Notes under the pieces: generated by a model
The model's input: the letters and a program-made list of their open reading frames with translations, nothing else
The model's database searches: none
What the model was told of the DNA's origin: nothing
Part shown: in pieces, positions 9,330 to 17,019 of the stretch
Numbering within the stretch: the first letter of the stretch is position 1
How the letters are laid out: every line of letters starts with the position of its first letter
Assembly (NCBI RefSeq): GCF_918698005.1
Contig: NZ_CAKKLJ010000003.1
Location: 62,001 to 126,000, forward strand
Length of the DNA stretch: 64,000 nt
Direction: 5' to 3'
From: Microbacterium sp. Bi121
GTDB lineage: Bacteria > Actinomycetota > Actinomycetes > Actinomycetales > Microbacteriaceae
Translations under genes and position numbers: made by a program

Positions 9330-9410
9330 TCAGGACGCGGCGTCTCGTGGGGCCGGCGCCGGATGCTCCGCCGCCCAGCTCGCGAGCAGGCGGAGCGTGG
9401 GGTGCCCTGT
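9330..9410 (-). pseudogene. Remnant of a second MmyB-like regulator (C-terminal end)
   Basis: The minus strand encodes [16 protein letters not shown] before a stop. LRLLASWAA is identical to the C-terminal motif of the MmyB-like protein encoded at 6267-7160. No HTH or ligand-binding domain continues upstream on the minus strand; that space holds the alcohol dehydrogenase leader. It therefore looks like a decayed 3' end of a paralogue whose divergent partner, the dehydrogenase, survived. Confidence 0.55.
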
Positions 9411-9501
9411 CGGTACACGGCTCGCCAGGCACTCCCGGTGCGCGGCCGGAAGGAGTTGACTGAGGGAACAGAACAGGGAACGGAACAGAAGGAGCGCACA
9501 C

Positions 9502-10521
9502 ATGCGTGGAGTAGTCATGTACGGACCGCGGGATGTCCGTGTCGAACAGCGCGAGAAGCCGACCATCACGAAGTCGACGGATGCTGTCATCAAGATCGCC
9601 GCGACCTGCATCTGCGGCTCCGACCTGTGGCCCTATCGAGGCACCGACAGCGTGCACGAGTCGCCAATGGGGCACGAGTATGTCGGCGTCGTCGAGGAGA
9701 TCGGCTCCGATGTGAAGAACGTGAAGGGCGGCGATTTCGTCGTCGGTTCGTTCATGGCCTCCGACAACACCTGCGAGATCTGCCAGGCCGGATACCAGTC
9801 CCGTTGCGTGCACGTCGTGCCGATGGGACAGTTCGGAACGCAGGCGGAGTACGCACTCGTTCCGCACGCAGACGGCACGCTGGTCGCAACGCCGGGACAG
9901 CCCGACGCTGATCTGATCCCCGCACTGCTGGCCGCCTCGGACGTGCTCGGCACCGGCTGGTTCGCCGCGGTCGCGGCTGAGGTCGGTCCCGGCAAGACCG
10001 TCGCTGTGGTCGGCGACGGTGCGGTCGGCCTGCTCGGCATCCTCGCCGCGAAGCAGCTCGGTGCACAAAGGATCATCGCGATGAGTCGGCATGCCGATCG
10101 CCAGGAGCTGGCCCGGAAGTTCGGCGCGACCGACATCGTCGAAGAGCGCGGCGACGACGGCGTGGCCAGGATCAAGGAGCTCACGAACGGGCTCGGTGCG
10201 CACTCGACCATCGAAGCGGTCGGCACCCAGGAGTCGATGATGCAGGCGATCCGCTCCACACGGGCCGGCGGACACGTCGGGTACGTCGGCGTCTCGCATG
10301 ATGTCGCGCTCCCCGGTGAGGAACTCTTCTTCTCTGGCGTGCACCTGCACGGCGGCCCGGCGCCCGTGCGTCGTTTCCTGCCCGAGCTCATCCAGTTGAT
10401 CTGGGACCGTGCCATCGACCCGGGCGCCGTTTTCGACCTGACCCTGCCGCTCGAAGACGCCGCCGAGGGATACCGGGCCATGGACGAGCGGCGCGCCACG
10501 AAGGTGCTGCTGACCGTCTGA
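9502..10521 (+). CDS. Zinc-dependent alcohol dehydrogenase family protein
   Basis: A 339-residue medium-chain dehydrogenase/reductase. The catalytic zinc ligands are C38 (CICGSD) and H58-E59 (GHEYVG). The structural zinc lobe keeps C91, C94 and C102, while the first canonical cysteine is replaced by Asp in SDNTCEIC, as in a recognisable subfamily. VAVVGDGAVGLLG (about 170-182) is the NAD(P) loop. It oxidises alcohols or reduces aldehydes/ketones in the cytosol. GAAGGAG is well spaced before the ATG. The neighbouring MmyB-type remnant suggests former divergent regulation. Confidence 0.92.
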   Translation: MRGVVMYGPRDVRVEQREKPTITKSTDAVIKIAATCICGSDLWPYRGTDSVHESPMGHEYVGVVEEIGSDVKNVKGGDFVVGSFMASDNTCEICQAGYQSRCVHVVPMGQFGTQAEYALVPHADGTLVATPGQPDADLIPALLAASDVLGTGWFAAVAAEVGPGKTVAVVGDGAVGLLGILAAKQLGAQRIIAMSRHADRQELARKFGATDIVEERGDDGVARIKELTNGLGAHSTIEAVGTQESMMQAIRSTRAGGHVGYVGVSHDVALPGEELFFSGVHLHGGPAPVRRFLPELIQLIWDRAIDPGAVFDLTLPLEDAAEGYRAMDERRATKVLLTV

Positions 10522-10530
10522 TCGTCAGGA

Positions 10531-10574
10531 AGCGCAATGAGCGCATCTCAGCCGCAGATGCGGTCATTTGCGCT
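10531..10574. terminator. Bidirectional hairpin between dehydrogenase and esterase genes
   Basis: AGCGCAATGAGCGCATCT (10531-10548) pairs with AGATGCGGTCATTTGCGCT (10556-10574) around a 7-nt loop, with one bulge and one mismatch. It lies between two convergent stop codons and can terminate both units. Confidence 0.7.
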
Positions 10575-10602
10575 CTTTGAAGCGACCTCAGCCGCGGCGG
10601 TC

Positions 10603-11574
10603 TCAGCCGGCGAGCCGCTCCGCGAGGAACGAGGCCTGCTTCTGCCACTGCATGCCCAGCCCGCCCTCGTGCTCGTTGAAGGCGTACTCGACGATGTCGG
10701 CGGTGCCGCCCCAGTGATTCCGCGCGGCGTACACGGTCGACGGCGGGCACACCGGGTCCATCAGTGCGACCGAGAACAGCGCGGGTGCGGTGGCACGACG
10801 AGCGAGGTTCACGCCGTCGAAGTACGACAGCGTCTCGAACGTGCGTTCCGCGGCATCCCGATGCACGGCAAGATATCGGACGACCTCGGCGTACGGGTCG
10901 CGTTCGGTCAGTCCGACGGACCGCTCGAACTGGCACAGGAACGGCACGTCCGGCATCGCTGCGATGAGCCCGGTTGAGAGGGCAGCGGCGGCGATCGCGA
11001 TCCCGCCGCCCTGGCTGGTGCCGGTCACGGCCACTCGCGTCTCGTCGACGCGGTCGAGCGAGCGGATCGCGTCGATCGCGAGCACGGCGTCGGTGTAGAC
11101 GCGACGGTAGTAGTACTCGTTCGGGTCGTCGATGCCGCGCGTCATGAACCCGGGCACCGCGGGCCCTGAGCCGTGCGGGTCAGGCGTCACGCCGCCGGTC
11201 CCCCACCCGCTGCCCTGGCCGCGGGTGTCCATGAAGAAATGTGCATAGCCGGATGCCGCCCACGCCAGCCTCTCGTGCGGCAGGCCCCGACCGCCGCCGT
11301 AGCCGTTGTACTCGATGACCGCCGGGACGGCGTCGTCGGCATCCGCCGGCAGCAGCAGCCATCCGCCGACGGGGTCGCCGCCGAACCCGCTGAACGTGAC
11401 GTCATAGACCTCGACCGACTGCAGCGGCGAGTCGATACGGCGCAGCTGGATGGGAGCGGCGAGCTCGCGGGATTCGGCGAGCGTCTGCTCCCAGAAGTCG
11501 TCGAAGTCGGCCGGCTCCGCCACCTCGGGCCGGTAGGTGCGCAGCTGCTCTGCTGGCAGGTCGAAACGCGGCAT
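10603..11574 (-). CDS. Acetyl xylan esterase / cephalosporin-C deacetylase family hydrolase
   Basis: A 323-residue alpha/beta hydrolase of the AXE1 family, at the usual length. The triad is S187 (GTSQGGG), D273 (LMDPVCPPST) and H302 (NEHEGG). The family signature RGQGSGWG (118-125), following YAHFFMDT, is clear. These enzymes remove acetyl groups from xylo-oligosaccharides and related small substrates, usually in the cytosol; there is no signal peptide. It stands alone between a convergent dehydrogenase and a divergent DivIVA-domain gene. Confidence 0.92.
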   Translation of the reverse strand: MPRFDLPAEQLRTYRPEVAEPADFDDFWEQTLAESRELAAPIQLRRIDSPLQSVEVYDVTFSGFGGDPVGGWLLLPADADDAVPAVIEYNGYGGGRGLPHERLAWAASGYAHFFMDTRGQGSGWGTGGVTPDPHGSGPAVPGFMTRGIDDPNEYYYRRVYTDAVLAIDAIRSLDRVDETRVAVTGTSQGGGIAIAAAALSTGLIAAMPDVPFLCQFERSVGLTERDPYAEVVRYLAVHRDAAERTFETLSYFDGVNLARRATAPALFSVALMDPVCPPSTVYAARNHWGGTADIVEYAFNEHEGGLGMQWQKQASFLAERLAG

Positions 11575-11645
11575 CGCTGGTTCCTTCAGTCGGGGGACGA
11601 CGGCAGTTTATCGTCGCGACAGTGTCGGCGCGCACGCGTACTGGT

Positions 11646-11651
11646 TAGGCT
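11646..11651 (+). promoter_or_regulatory. Putative -10 box for the DivIVA-domain gene
   Basis: TAGGCT would give a leader of about 45 nt that contains the GAAAGG ribosome-binding site. Confidence 0.4.
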
Positions 11652-11701
11652 GGGAATCGGGCTCGTCGCCCCTTCTCCCACCGCTCCGAAAGGTGTCCAT
11701 C

Positions 11702-13153
11702 GTGACCGAATCCGCCGAGAACACCGCCGAGCACGGAGCCGACTTCTTCGACCAGCTCGCCCAGGGCCCTACCCGTGAGCAGGACTCGTTCACCGTCGGC
11801 TTCCGCGGCTACGACCGCGGTGAGGTGGATGCCGCGATCGCCGGTCTTCGCATGCAGGTTCAGCGCGCCGAGTCCGAGGTCGCAGAAGCCCGATCAGGCG
11901 TGAGCCGCGAGGTCGAAGCAGTGCGCGCCGAGCTCGAGTCCGCGCGCTCGGAGAGCGAGACGCGCGCCGCCGAGAGCGACGCCAGAATCGCCGAGATCGA
12001 GAAGCAGCAGGAGTCGCAGCTGGCCGAGGCTCGCGCGGCTGATGAGGAGCGCATCGCCGCGCTCGAGGCGGACCTCGCCGCCGCTCGTGCGCAGGTCGAG
12101 GAGTCGGACCAGCGGATCACCGCACTGTCGAACGAGCTCGTCGCCGCCCCGAAGGACGAGACGGACACCGAGGGCTCCCGTCTGCAGTTCGAGGCTGTGC
12201 TCCGGGTCGCCGAGGAGCAGGCATCGGTCCTGATCCAGAACGCCGCCGTGCAGGCCGAGCGTCTGCTCGAGGCTGCGCGCGAAGAGGCAGACGGCCGTCG
12301 CGCGGAGCTCGCCGCCGAGGTCGATCGCGTCACCACCCAGGCTCAGCACGACGCCGATCAGGTGCGCCTGCGCATCGAGACCGAATACACCGCTCACCAG
12401 GCGGGGATCGAGCGTGAAGCCGCGCACGCGGCCGAGAAGGTGAACCAGGCCGAGCAGGAGGCCGCGACCATCCGCACCGAGGCCGAGAAGGGCGCTGCAG
12501 CGCTCCGCTCGATGGTCACCCGCGAGACGACGCAGCAGCGAGCGGATGCCGAGCGCGAGGTGCGCGAGATGAATGCCCGCGTCCTCGAGTTCGAAGAGAC
12601 ACTGACCCGCCGTCAGGACGACGCCCAACAGGAATTCCTGCTCCTGCACAATCAGGCGGTCGCCCACGCCGAGCGCATCACCACCGACGCGAACGAGCAG
12701 GTCGCGGCGTCTCTCGAGCACTCCAAGCGCATCTCCGCGAAGGCCGATGACTACGAGAAGCTGATGCGCTCGCAGGCCCAGGCGATCGAAGCCGATGCGC
12801 AGGTCCGCGCACGCGAGACCCTCGACCGTGCGCGTCAGAAGGCTCAGAAGATCGTCAGCACCGTCACCGGCCACACCACCGACGTCCTGCGCGACGCCGA
12901 GGACCGCACGCGTCAGCTGCGCTGGCAGCAGCAGCAGTTGAACAGCTTCATGGCCGAGGTCCGCGAGCTCATCCGTCCGGAGGGCGTCGCCGCCGCATCC
13001 GGCGCCGAAGAGGAGGACGCCGATGACGTCGATGTCCTCGAGGAGGGCGACGAGATCATCGAGCTCGACCCCGAGGTCGCCGAGCCGGCGGAGTCCGACG
13101 ACGACGCGGATGACGACGAGGACGACGCGGACGAGGGCGGCGACCGCGACTGA
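11702..13153 (+). CDS. DivIVA-domain coiled-coil protein with acidic tail
   Basis: A 483-residue protein from a GTG start with GAAAGG 9 nt upstream. Residues about 27-45 (DSFTVGFRGYDRGEVDAAI) match the DivIVA N-terminal membrane-curvature domain. About 370 residues of Glu/Ala/Arg-rich coiled coil follow, then a strongly acidic tail rich in Asp/Glu to the C-terminus. DivIVA-type proteins of actinobacteria organise polar growth, septation or envelope assembly at the inner membrane. The family resemblance is in the N-terminal domain only, and the protein is longer than Wag31, so it is more likely an accessory DivIVA-like scaffold than the essential one. Confidence 0.85.
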   Translation: MTESAENTAEHGADFFDQLAQGPTREQDSFTVGFRGYDRGEVDAAIAGLRMQVQRAESEVAEARSGVSREVEAVRAELESARSESETRAAESDARIAEIEKQQESQLAEARAADEERIAALEADLAAARAQVEESDQRITALSNELVAAPKDETDTEGSRLQFEAVLRVAEEQASVLIQNAAVQAERLLEAAREEADGRRAELAAEVDRVTTQAQHDADQVRLRIETEYTAHQAGIEREAAHAAEKVNQAEQEAATIRTEAEKGAAALRSMVTRETTQQRADAEREVREMNARVLEFEETLTRRQDDAQQEFLLLHNQAVAHAERITTDANEQVAASLEHSKRISAKADDYEKLMRSQAQAIEADAQVRARETLDRARQKAQKIVSTVTGHTTDVLRDAEDRTRQLRWQQQQLNSFMAEVRELIRPEGVAAASGAEEEDADDVDVLEEGDEIIELDPEVAEPAESDDDADDDEDDADEGGDRD

Positions 13154-13160
13154 CGCGTCG

Positions 13161-13166
13161 TAGCCT
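13161..13166 (+). promoter_or_regulatory. -10 box for the sulfurtransferase gene (leaderless)
   Basis: TAGCCT, six bases, then ATG; there is no Shine-Dalgarno in the 19-bp gap after the DivIVA-domain gene. Confidence 0.5.
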
Positions 13167-13172
13167 GAAGCC

Positions 13173-13994
13173 ATGTCTCAACTGGTGAGCGCGGCAGAGC
13201 TTCAGAATCTGATCGACGGTGGGGTGCGCATCCTCGATGTGCGCTGGCGCCTCGATCGCCCTAATGGACGGGCGGATCACCGCGTGGGCCACATCCCCGG
13301 CGCCGTGTACGTGGACCTCGAGACCGAGCTTTCACGGCATGGCCGAGCGGATGAGGGCCGTCATCCGCTTCCCACCACGCAACAGGTTCAGGATGCCGCT
13401 CGCCGATGGGGTGTCGATGACGGCGGCATCGTCATCGCCTATGACGATGCCGGCGGTCTTCCCGCGTCGCGCGCATGGTGGATGCTGCGCCAGGGCGGCG
13501 TCGACGTCCGAGTGCTCGACGGCGGCTGGAAAGCCTGGCAGGCTGCGGGTGGCGAGGTCGAGACCGGCGAAGTCACGCCGGAACCAGGCGACGTCGTGCT
13601 CGGCGACATCACCGGTGACAGCCTCACGATCGACGAGGCCGCAGCGCTCGCCGCATCCGGCATCCTGCTCGATGTCCGGGCGGCGGAGCGCTTCCGCGGC
13701 GAGGTCGAGCCGATGGATCCGATCGCCGGACACATCCCCGGCGCGGTGAACCTGCCGACGACCGTCCACGTCCGCGAAGACGGGACGCTGCGTGATCTCG
13801 ACGAGCTGCGCACGCGCCTCGTCGAGGCGGGCGTCACCGGCGGCGTAGAGGTCGGTGCGTACTGCGGCTCCGGCATCACCGCGGCGCACACAGCGTTGGT
13901 GATGATCGAGGCGGGGATCCGGCCGAAGATCTTCCACGGTTCGTGGAGTCAGTGGTCGAACACTCCGGGCCGCCCCGTCGCCACCGGCGAGTAA
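13173..13994 (+). CDS. Two-domain sulfurtransferase (thiosulfate/3-mercaptopyruvate)
   Basis: A 273-residue protein with two tandem rhodanese domains, the N-terminal inactive and the C-terminal carrying Cys231 in the loop YCGSGITAAH. CGSGVTA-type loops are associated with 3-mercaptopyruvate sulfurtransferases; CRxGx[R/T] loops with thiosulfate sulfurtransferases, so mercaptopyruvate is the better guess. VGHIPGAVYVDLE and AGHIPGAVNLP mark the two domains. It transfers sulfane sulfur to acceptors such as cyanide or thiols in the cytosol. It converges on the HTH gene, whose stop is only 6 nt away. Confidence 0.92.
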   Translation: MSQLVSAAELQNLIDGGVRILDVRWRLDRPNGRADHRVGHIPGAVYVDLETELSRHGRADEGRHPLPTTQQVQDAARRWGVDDGGIVIAYDDAGGLPASRAWWMLRQGGVDVRVLDGGWKAWQAAGGEVETGEVTPEPGDVVLGDITGDSLTIDEAAALAASGILLDVRAAERFRGEVEPMDPIAGHIPGAVNLPTTVHVREDGTLRDLDELRTRLVEAGVTGGVEVGAYCGSGITAAHTALVMIEAGIRPKIFHGSWSQWSNTPGRPVATGE

Positions 13995-14000
13995 CTCGGG

Positions 14001-14912
14001 TCACACCCTGTCGTCGTAGCCCCAGCGGTGCAGCAGCATCCCCGGGCCCCAGTTGCGCCGGACCTGGTGGATTGTCGTCGCACCGTCGAGGTGCTGCTCG
14101 GTGACGATCGTGCCATCCGGCGTCTCCTCGATCTCGTCGATCCAGGACGGCAGGGCGTCGGGATGGAACCGGGTCCACAGCAGGAGGTCGCGCGCATTGC
14201 GCGCCACTCCGTGCCCGGTCTCACGCATGCCGGGGTAGCCGGACGGGAACTCGAGCTTCCACTCGATCATCGTCGTCTGCGCGGGCCCGAGAGGGCGCTC
14301 GAGTTCGAACATCGCGCCGTGCACTTCACCCGTGTGGTGGGAGTGGAGGCCCGAGATGCGGCCTCCGGACACCATGCTGAAGATCGGTGCAGGTACAGGC
14401 TGATCGGGGGTGAGATCCAAGTACGGGACGTGCGTGATGGTCCCGGAGGTGCACTGCAGGATCGTGCGGGTGGTGCGCGAGATCACGAACCCGTCCGCAC
14501 CGACTTCGGTCACGGCGTGGGTGGAGACGTCGCGCCCCGGATCCATCACCGGAGAGCCCAGTGCGGTGAACGTCTCCGCGACGGCCTGCTCCAGACGCGC
14601 CTGCTCGAGCGGGTACTGCGGTGTGCCGATCGGGCCGACGCGCTGGCTCGGGCCGATCAGCGAGAGCAGCGTCCCGGCGTCGAGATGGAGCAGCGACTCC
14701 AACTGCTCCACGGCGGCGAGCGACTGCGGGCCCTCAGGGCGTCGGTCGCCTGAGCGCCAGTAACTGAGCGTGGCCCCGGAGACGGGGTTCCCGTTCGCGG
14801 CGAGGCGTTCGCGCAACCAGCTCAAGGTGACGGCGCGCGCGTCTATGGCCGTGCGCAGCGCGGCGGCGAAGTCGCCGCCGTGACCGCTCGCGGAATAATC
14901 CTGCATCTGCAT
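14001..14912 (-). CDS. HTH-domain regulator with uncharacterised C-terminal domain
   Basis: A 303-residue protein. Residues about 15-75 form an XRE-like HTH (SWLRERLAANGNPVSGATLSYWRSGDRRPEGPQS); the remaining 220 residues are a beta-rich domain with no catalytic motif I recognise (GLHSHHTGEVHGAMFELERPLGPAQ may hold ligand-binding histidines). The start was set at ATG 14912 because GGGAGG precedes it by 6-7 nt, although the frame is open for another kilobase over the ABC permease genes, which is a high-GC artefact. A promoter and a perfect palindrome upstream suggest autoregulation. The target genes are unknown. Confidence 0.75.
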   Translation of the reverse strand: MQMQDYSASGHGGDFAAALRTAIDARAVTLSWLRERLAANGNPVSGATLSYWRSGDRRPEGPQSLAAVEQLESLLHLDAGTLLSLIGPSQRVGPIGTPQYPLEQARLEQAVAETFTALGSPVMDPGRDVSTHAVTEVGADGFVISRTTRTILQCTSGTITHVPYLDLTPDQPVPAPIFSMVSGGRISGLHSHHTGEVHGAMFELERPLGPAQTTMIEWKLEFPSGYPGMRETGHGVARNARDLLLWTRFHPDALPSWIDEIEETPDGTIVTEQHLDGATTIHQVRRNWGPGMLLHRWGYDDRV

Positions 14913-14956
14913 CACAGCCCTCCCCGGGGTATGTGACGAACACGGAAGTAGTGTCG

Positions 14957-14996
14957 AGCATACGGCCAGAAGGGGCACCTCGGGCCCGAGGTGCCC
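14957..14996 (-). promoter_or_regulatory. Promoter and 24-bp palindromic operator of the HTH gene
   Basis: The minus-strand -10 is TATGCT (14957-14962). At the -35 position lies a perfect palindrome with no spacer, GGGCACCTCGGG followed by CCCGAGGTGCCC (14973-14996). Overlap of a clean dyad with the -35 region of a regulator gene implies autorepression. As RNA it could also fold into a hairpin. Confidence 0.55.
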
Positions 14997-15080
14997 GGCG
15001 ATGGTCGCGCGGTCGTATCGCGGTGGCTGGGGGTCAGTACCTGCCGCGGGCCGACCGTACGCGGTGCCTCCCTGCGCGCG

Positions 15081-15123
15081 ACGCGGGGCCCGGATCGAAC
15101 TGGGGATGATCCGAGCCCCGCGT
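15081..15123 (-). terminator. Terminator of the LacI-ABC operon
   Basis: ACGCGGGGC-c-CGGATC pairs with GATCCG-a-GCCCCGCGT around an 11-nt loop, a 15-bp stem with one internal mismatch. It lies 23 bp beyond the stop codon of the last permease gene on the minus strand. Confidence 0.75.
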
Positions 15124-15145
15124 TTGCGGGGCGAAGGCGAGCCGC

Positions 15146-16075
15146 TCAGCCCTTCAGGCCGGTGTGCGCCAGCCCCTGCACGAACTGCTTCTGCGCGAAC
15201 AGGAACACGAGCAGCACCGGCACGACGGTCAACGTGGTCGCGGCCAGCTGCACGTTCCACATCGGCCCTCCGTACGCGTCGACGTACTGCGTGAGCGCCT
15301 GCGGAAGCGTGAACATGTCCTTGCTGGAGAGGTAGACGATCGGCTCGAGGTAGAGGTTCCACGACTTCAGGAACGTGAAGATCGCCACTGCGGCCAGCGC
15401 GGGCCTGGACAGCGGGAACGCGATCCGCCAGAAGATGCCCCAGCGGCCCAAGCCGTCCATCCGGCCGGCCTCTTCCAGCTCGGTCGGCAGCCCCAGGAAG
15501 AACTGCCGCATGATGAACACGGCCAGCACCGCCGGCGCACCGAAGATCGGGATCACGATCAGCGGCCAATGCGTATTGATCAGACCGAGGCCGTTCACGA
15601 ACCGGAACAGCGGAACGATCGTCACCTCGCTCGGCACGAGCAGCCCGACCAGAACCAGCAGGAAGAGCGCGTTCGCACCGGGGAAGCGGATCCGGGCGAA
15701 CGCGTAGCCCGCCATGGCAGCGACGAGCATCGTTCCGATCGTGACGAGAGCGGCGATGTACAGGCTGTTCCAGTACTGCTGCGCGAACGGCTGCAGACGG
15801 AACACCTCGCCATACGCCTCCACGGTCGGGTTCGCAGGCCACAGCGTCGGCACCTTCTGCAGGATCTCGCCGATCGGCTTGAAACTGCTCGTCACCATCC
15901 ACAGTGTGGGGAACACGAACGGGATGCTGAGCACGGCCATGAGCGCGACGGGACCGACGGACGCCCACTTCCGGCGACGCCGAGCGGTGAGCCCTTCGGC
16001 GCTCAGGCCGGTGCGTCCGGTGACCACCGTGCGCGTGTCCAGCTCCTGCGCCGTATCGAGCACATCAGTTCTCAT
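15146..16075 (-). CDS. Carbohydrate ABC transporter permease, MalG type
   Basis: A 309-residue inner-membrane permease with six predicted segments after a basic N-terminal extension. The ATPase-docking EAA loop reads EAGRMDGLGRWGIFWRIAFP (about 207-226). It pairs with the MalF-type permease whose stop it overlaps by 11 nt, to import a sugar delivered by the binding protein. No ATP-binding subunit is encoded here, so a shared MsiK-like ATPase elsewhere probably energises it, as is common in actinobacteria. Confidence 0.93.
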   Translation of the reverse strand: MRTDVLDTAQELDTRTVVTGRTGLSAEGLTARRRRKWASVGPVALMAVLSIPFVFPTLWMVTSSFKPIGEILQKVPTLWPANPTVEAYGEVFRLQPFAQQYWNSLYIAALVTIGTMLVAAMAGYAFARIRFPGANALFLLVLVGLLVPSEVTIVPLFRFVNGLGLINTHWPLIVIPIFGAPAVLAVFIMRQFFLGLPTELEEAGRMDGLGRWGIFWRIAFPLSRPALAAVAIFTFLKSWNLYLEPIVYLSSKDMFTLPQALTQYVDAYGGPMWNVQLAATTLTVVPVLLVFLFAQKQFVQGLAHTGLKG

Positions 16076-17015
16076 GGAACACCCACCTCTTCCTCGTCTG
16101 CCACTGCACGAGTGTCAGGGCGAGCACGATGAGGAACATCAGCACGGCGATCGCGCTGGCGTAGCCGAAGTCGTTGAAACGGAAAGCCTGCTGGTACAGG
16201 TAGTAGACGAGCACCGTGGTCGAGTTTCCCGGTCCACCGCCGGTCAGCACGGCGATCTGTGCGAAAACCTCGAGGGAACCGACGATCGTCAGGATCATCA
16301 CCAGCAGGATCGTCGGGCTGATCATCGGCAGCGTGATCGAACGGAAGCGACGCCAGGCGCCGGCGCCGTCGATCCTGGCGGCCTCGCCGATCTCCTCCGG
16401 CACGCCCTGGAGCGCCGCCAGGAAGAGGATCATGTTCAGCCCGACGTTCTTGAAGACCTGGACGATGATCACCGAGACCATCGCGGTGAAGTCGCCGCGC
16501 AGCCAGTTCGGGCCCTGGATGCCGATCAGCGACAGGAATCCGTTGATGCCGCCGTCCGCCTGGAGGAGGAAGCTCCACACGATCGTCCACGCGACGAGCG
16601 AGACGACGACGGGGGAGAAGAAGAAGGTGCGGAATGTGGTCGTACCCGGAAGCTTCTGGTTGAGCAGCACCGCGAGGAACAGCGCAAGGGTGACGTTCAG
16701 GACGACCAGGCCGATGGAGAACCAGAGGCTGGCGAGCAGCGAGTCGCGCAGCCCCGGGTCGGACAGCATCCGCTCGTAGTTGTCCGCGCCGGAGAAGACG
16801 AATGTGTTCGCCAGGACGTTCCAGTCGTGCAGCGAGAACCACAGCACCGCTACCAGCGGCACGATCACGAACGCGACGGAGCCGAGCACCACTGGGGCGA
16901 CCATCGTGTAGCCGACGATGGCATCGCGTCGTGCCACCGCGGAGCGGCGGGGACGCCGGGTGCGCCCCTTCCGCTCCGCGGCTTCGACCGTCGCGAGGAC
17001 GGCGGAGGAGGTCAT
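16065..17015 (-). CDS. Carbohydrate ABC transporter permease, MalF type
   Basis: A 316-residue permease with six membrane segments; the EAA loop reads EAARIDGAGAWRRFRSITLP. ATG 17015 was chosen over an upstream start because GGAGGGCTGATCGA precedes it and it lies 4 nt after the binding-protein stop. It forms the heterodimeric channel with the MalG-type subunit. The second gene of the importer trio. Confidence 0.92.
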   Translation of the reverse strand: MTSSAVLATVEAAERKGRTRRPRRSAVARRDAIVGYTMVAPVVLGSVAFVIVPLVAVLWFSLHDWNVLANTFVFSGADNYERMLSDPGLRDSLLASLWFSIGLVVLNVTLALFLAVLLNQKLPGTTTFRTFFFSPVVVSLVAWTIVWSFLLQADGGINGFLSLIGIQGPNWLRGDFTAMVSVIIVQVFKNVGLNMILFLAALQGVPEEIGEAARIDGAGAWRRFRSITLPMISPTILLVMILTIVGSLEVFAQIAVLTGGGPGNSTTVLVYYLYQQAFRFNDFGYASAIAVLMFLIVLALTLVQWQTRKRWVFHEN

Positions 17016-17019
17016 TCGA

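Noticed and set aside
14913..15968. N-terminal extension of the HTH protein over the ABC permease gene
   Set aside because: Arg/Ala-rich shadow frame; GGGAGG and the ATG at 14912 fit a normal HTH start.
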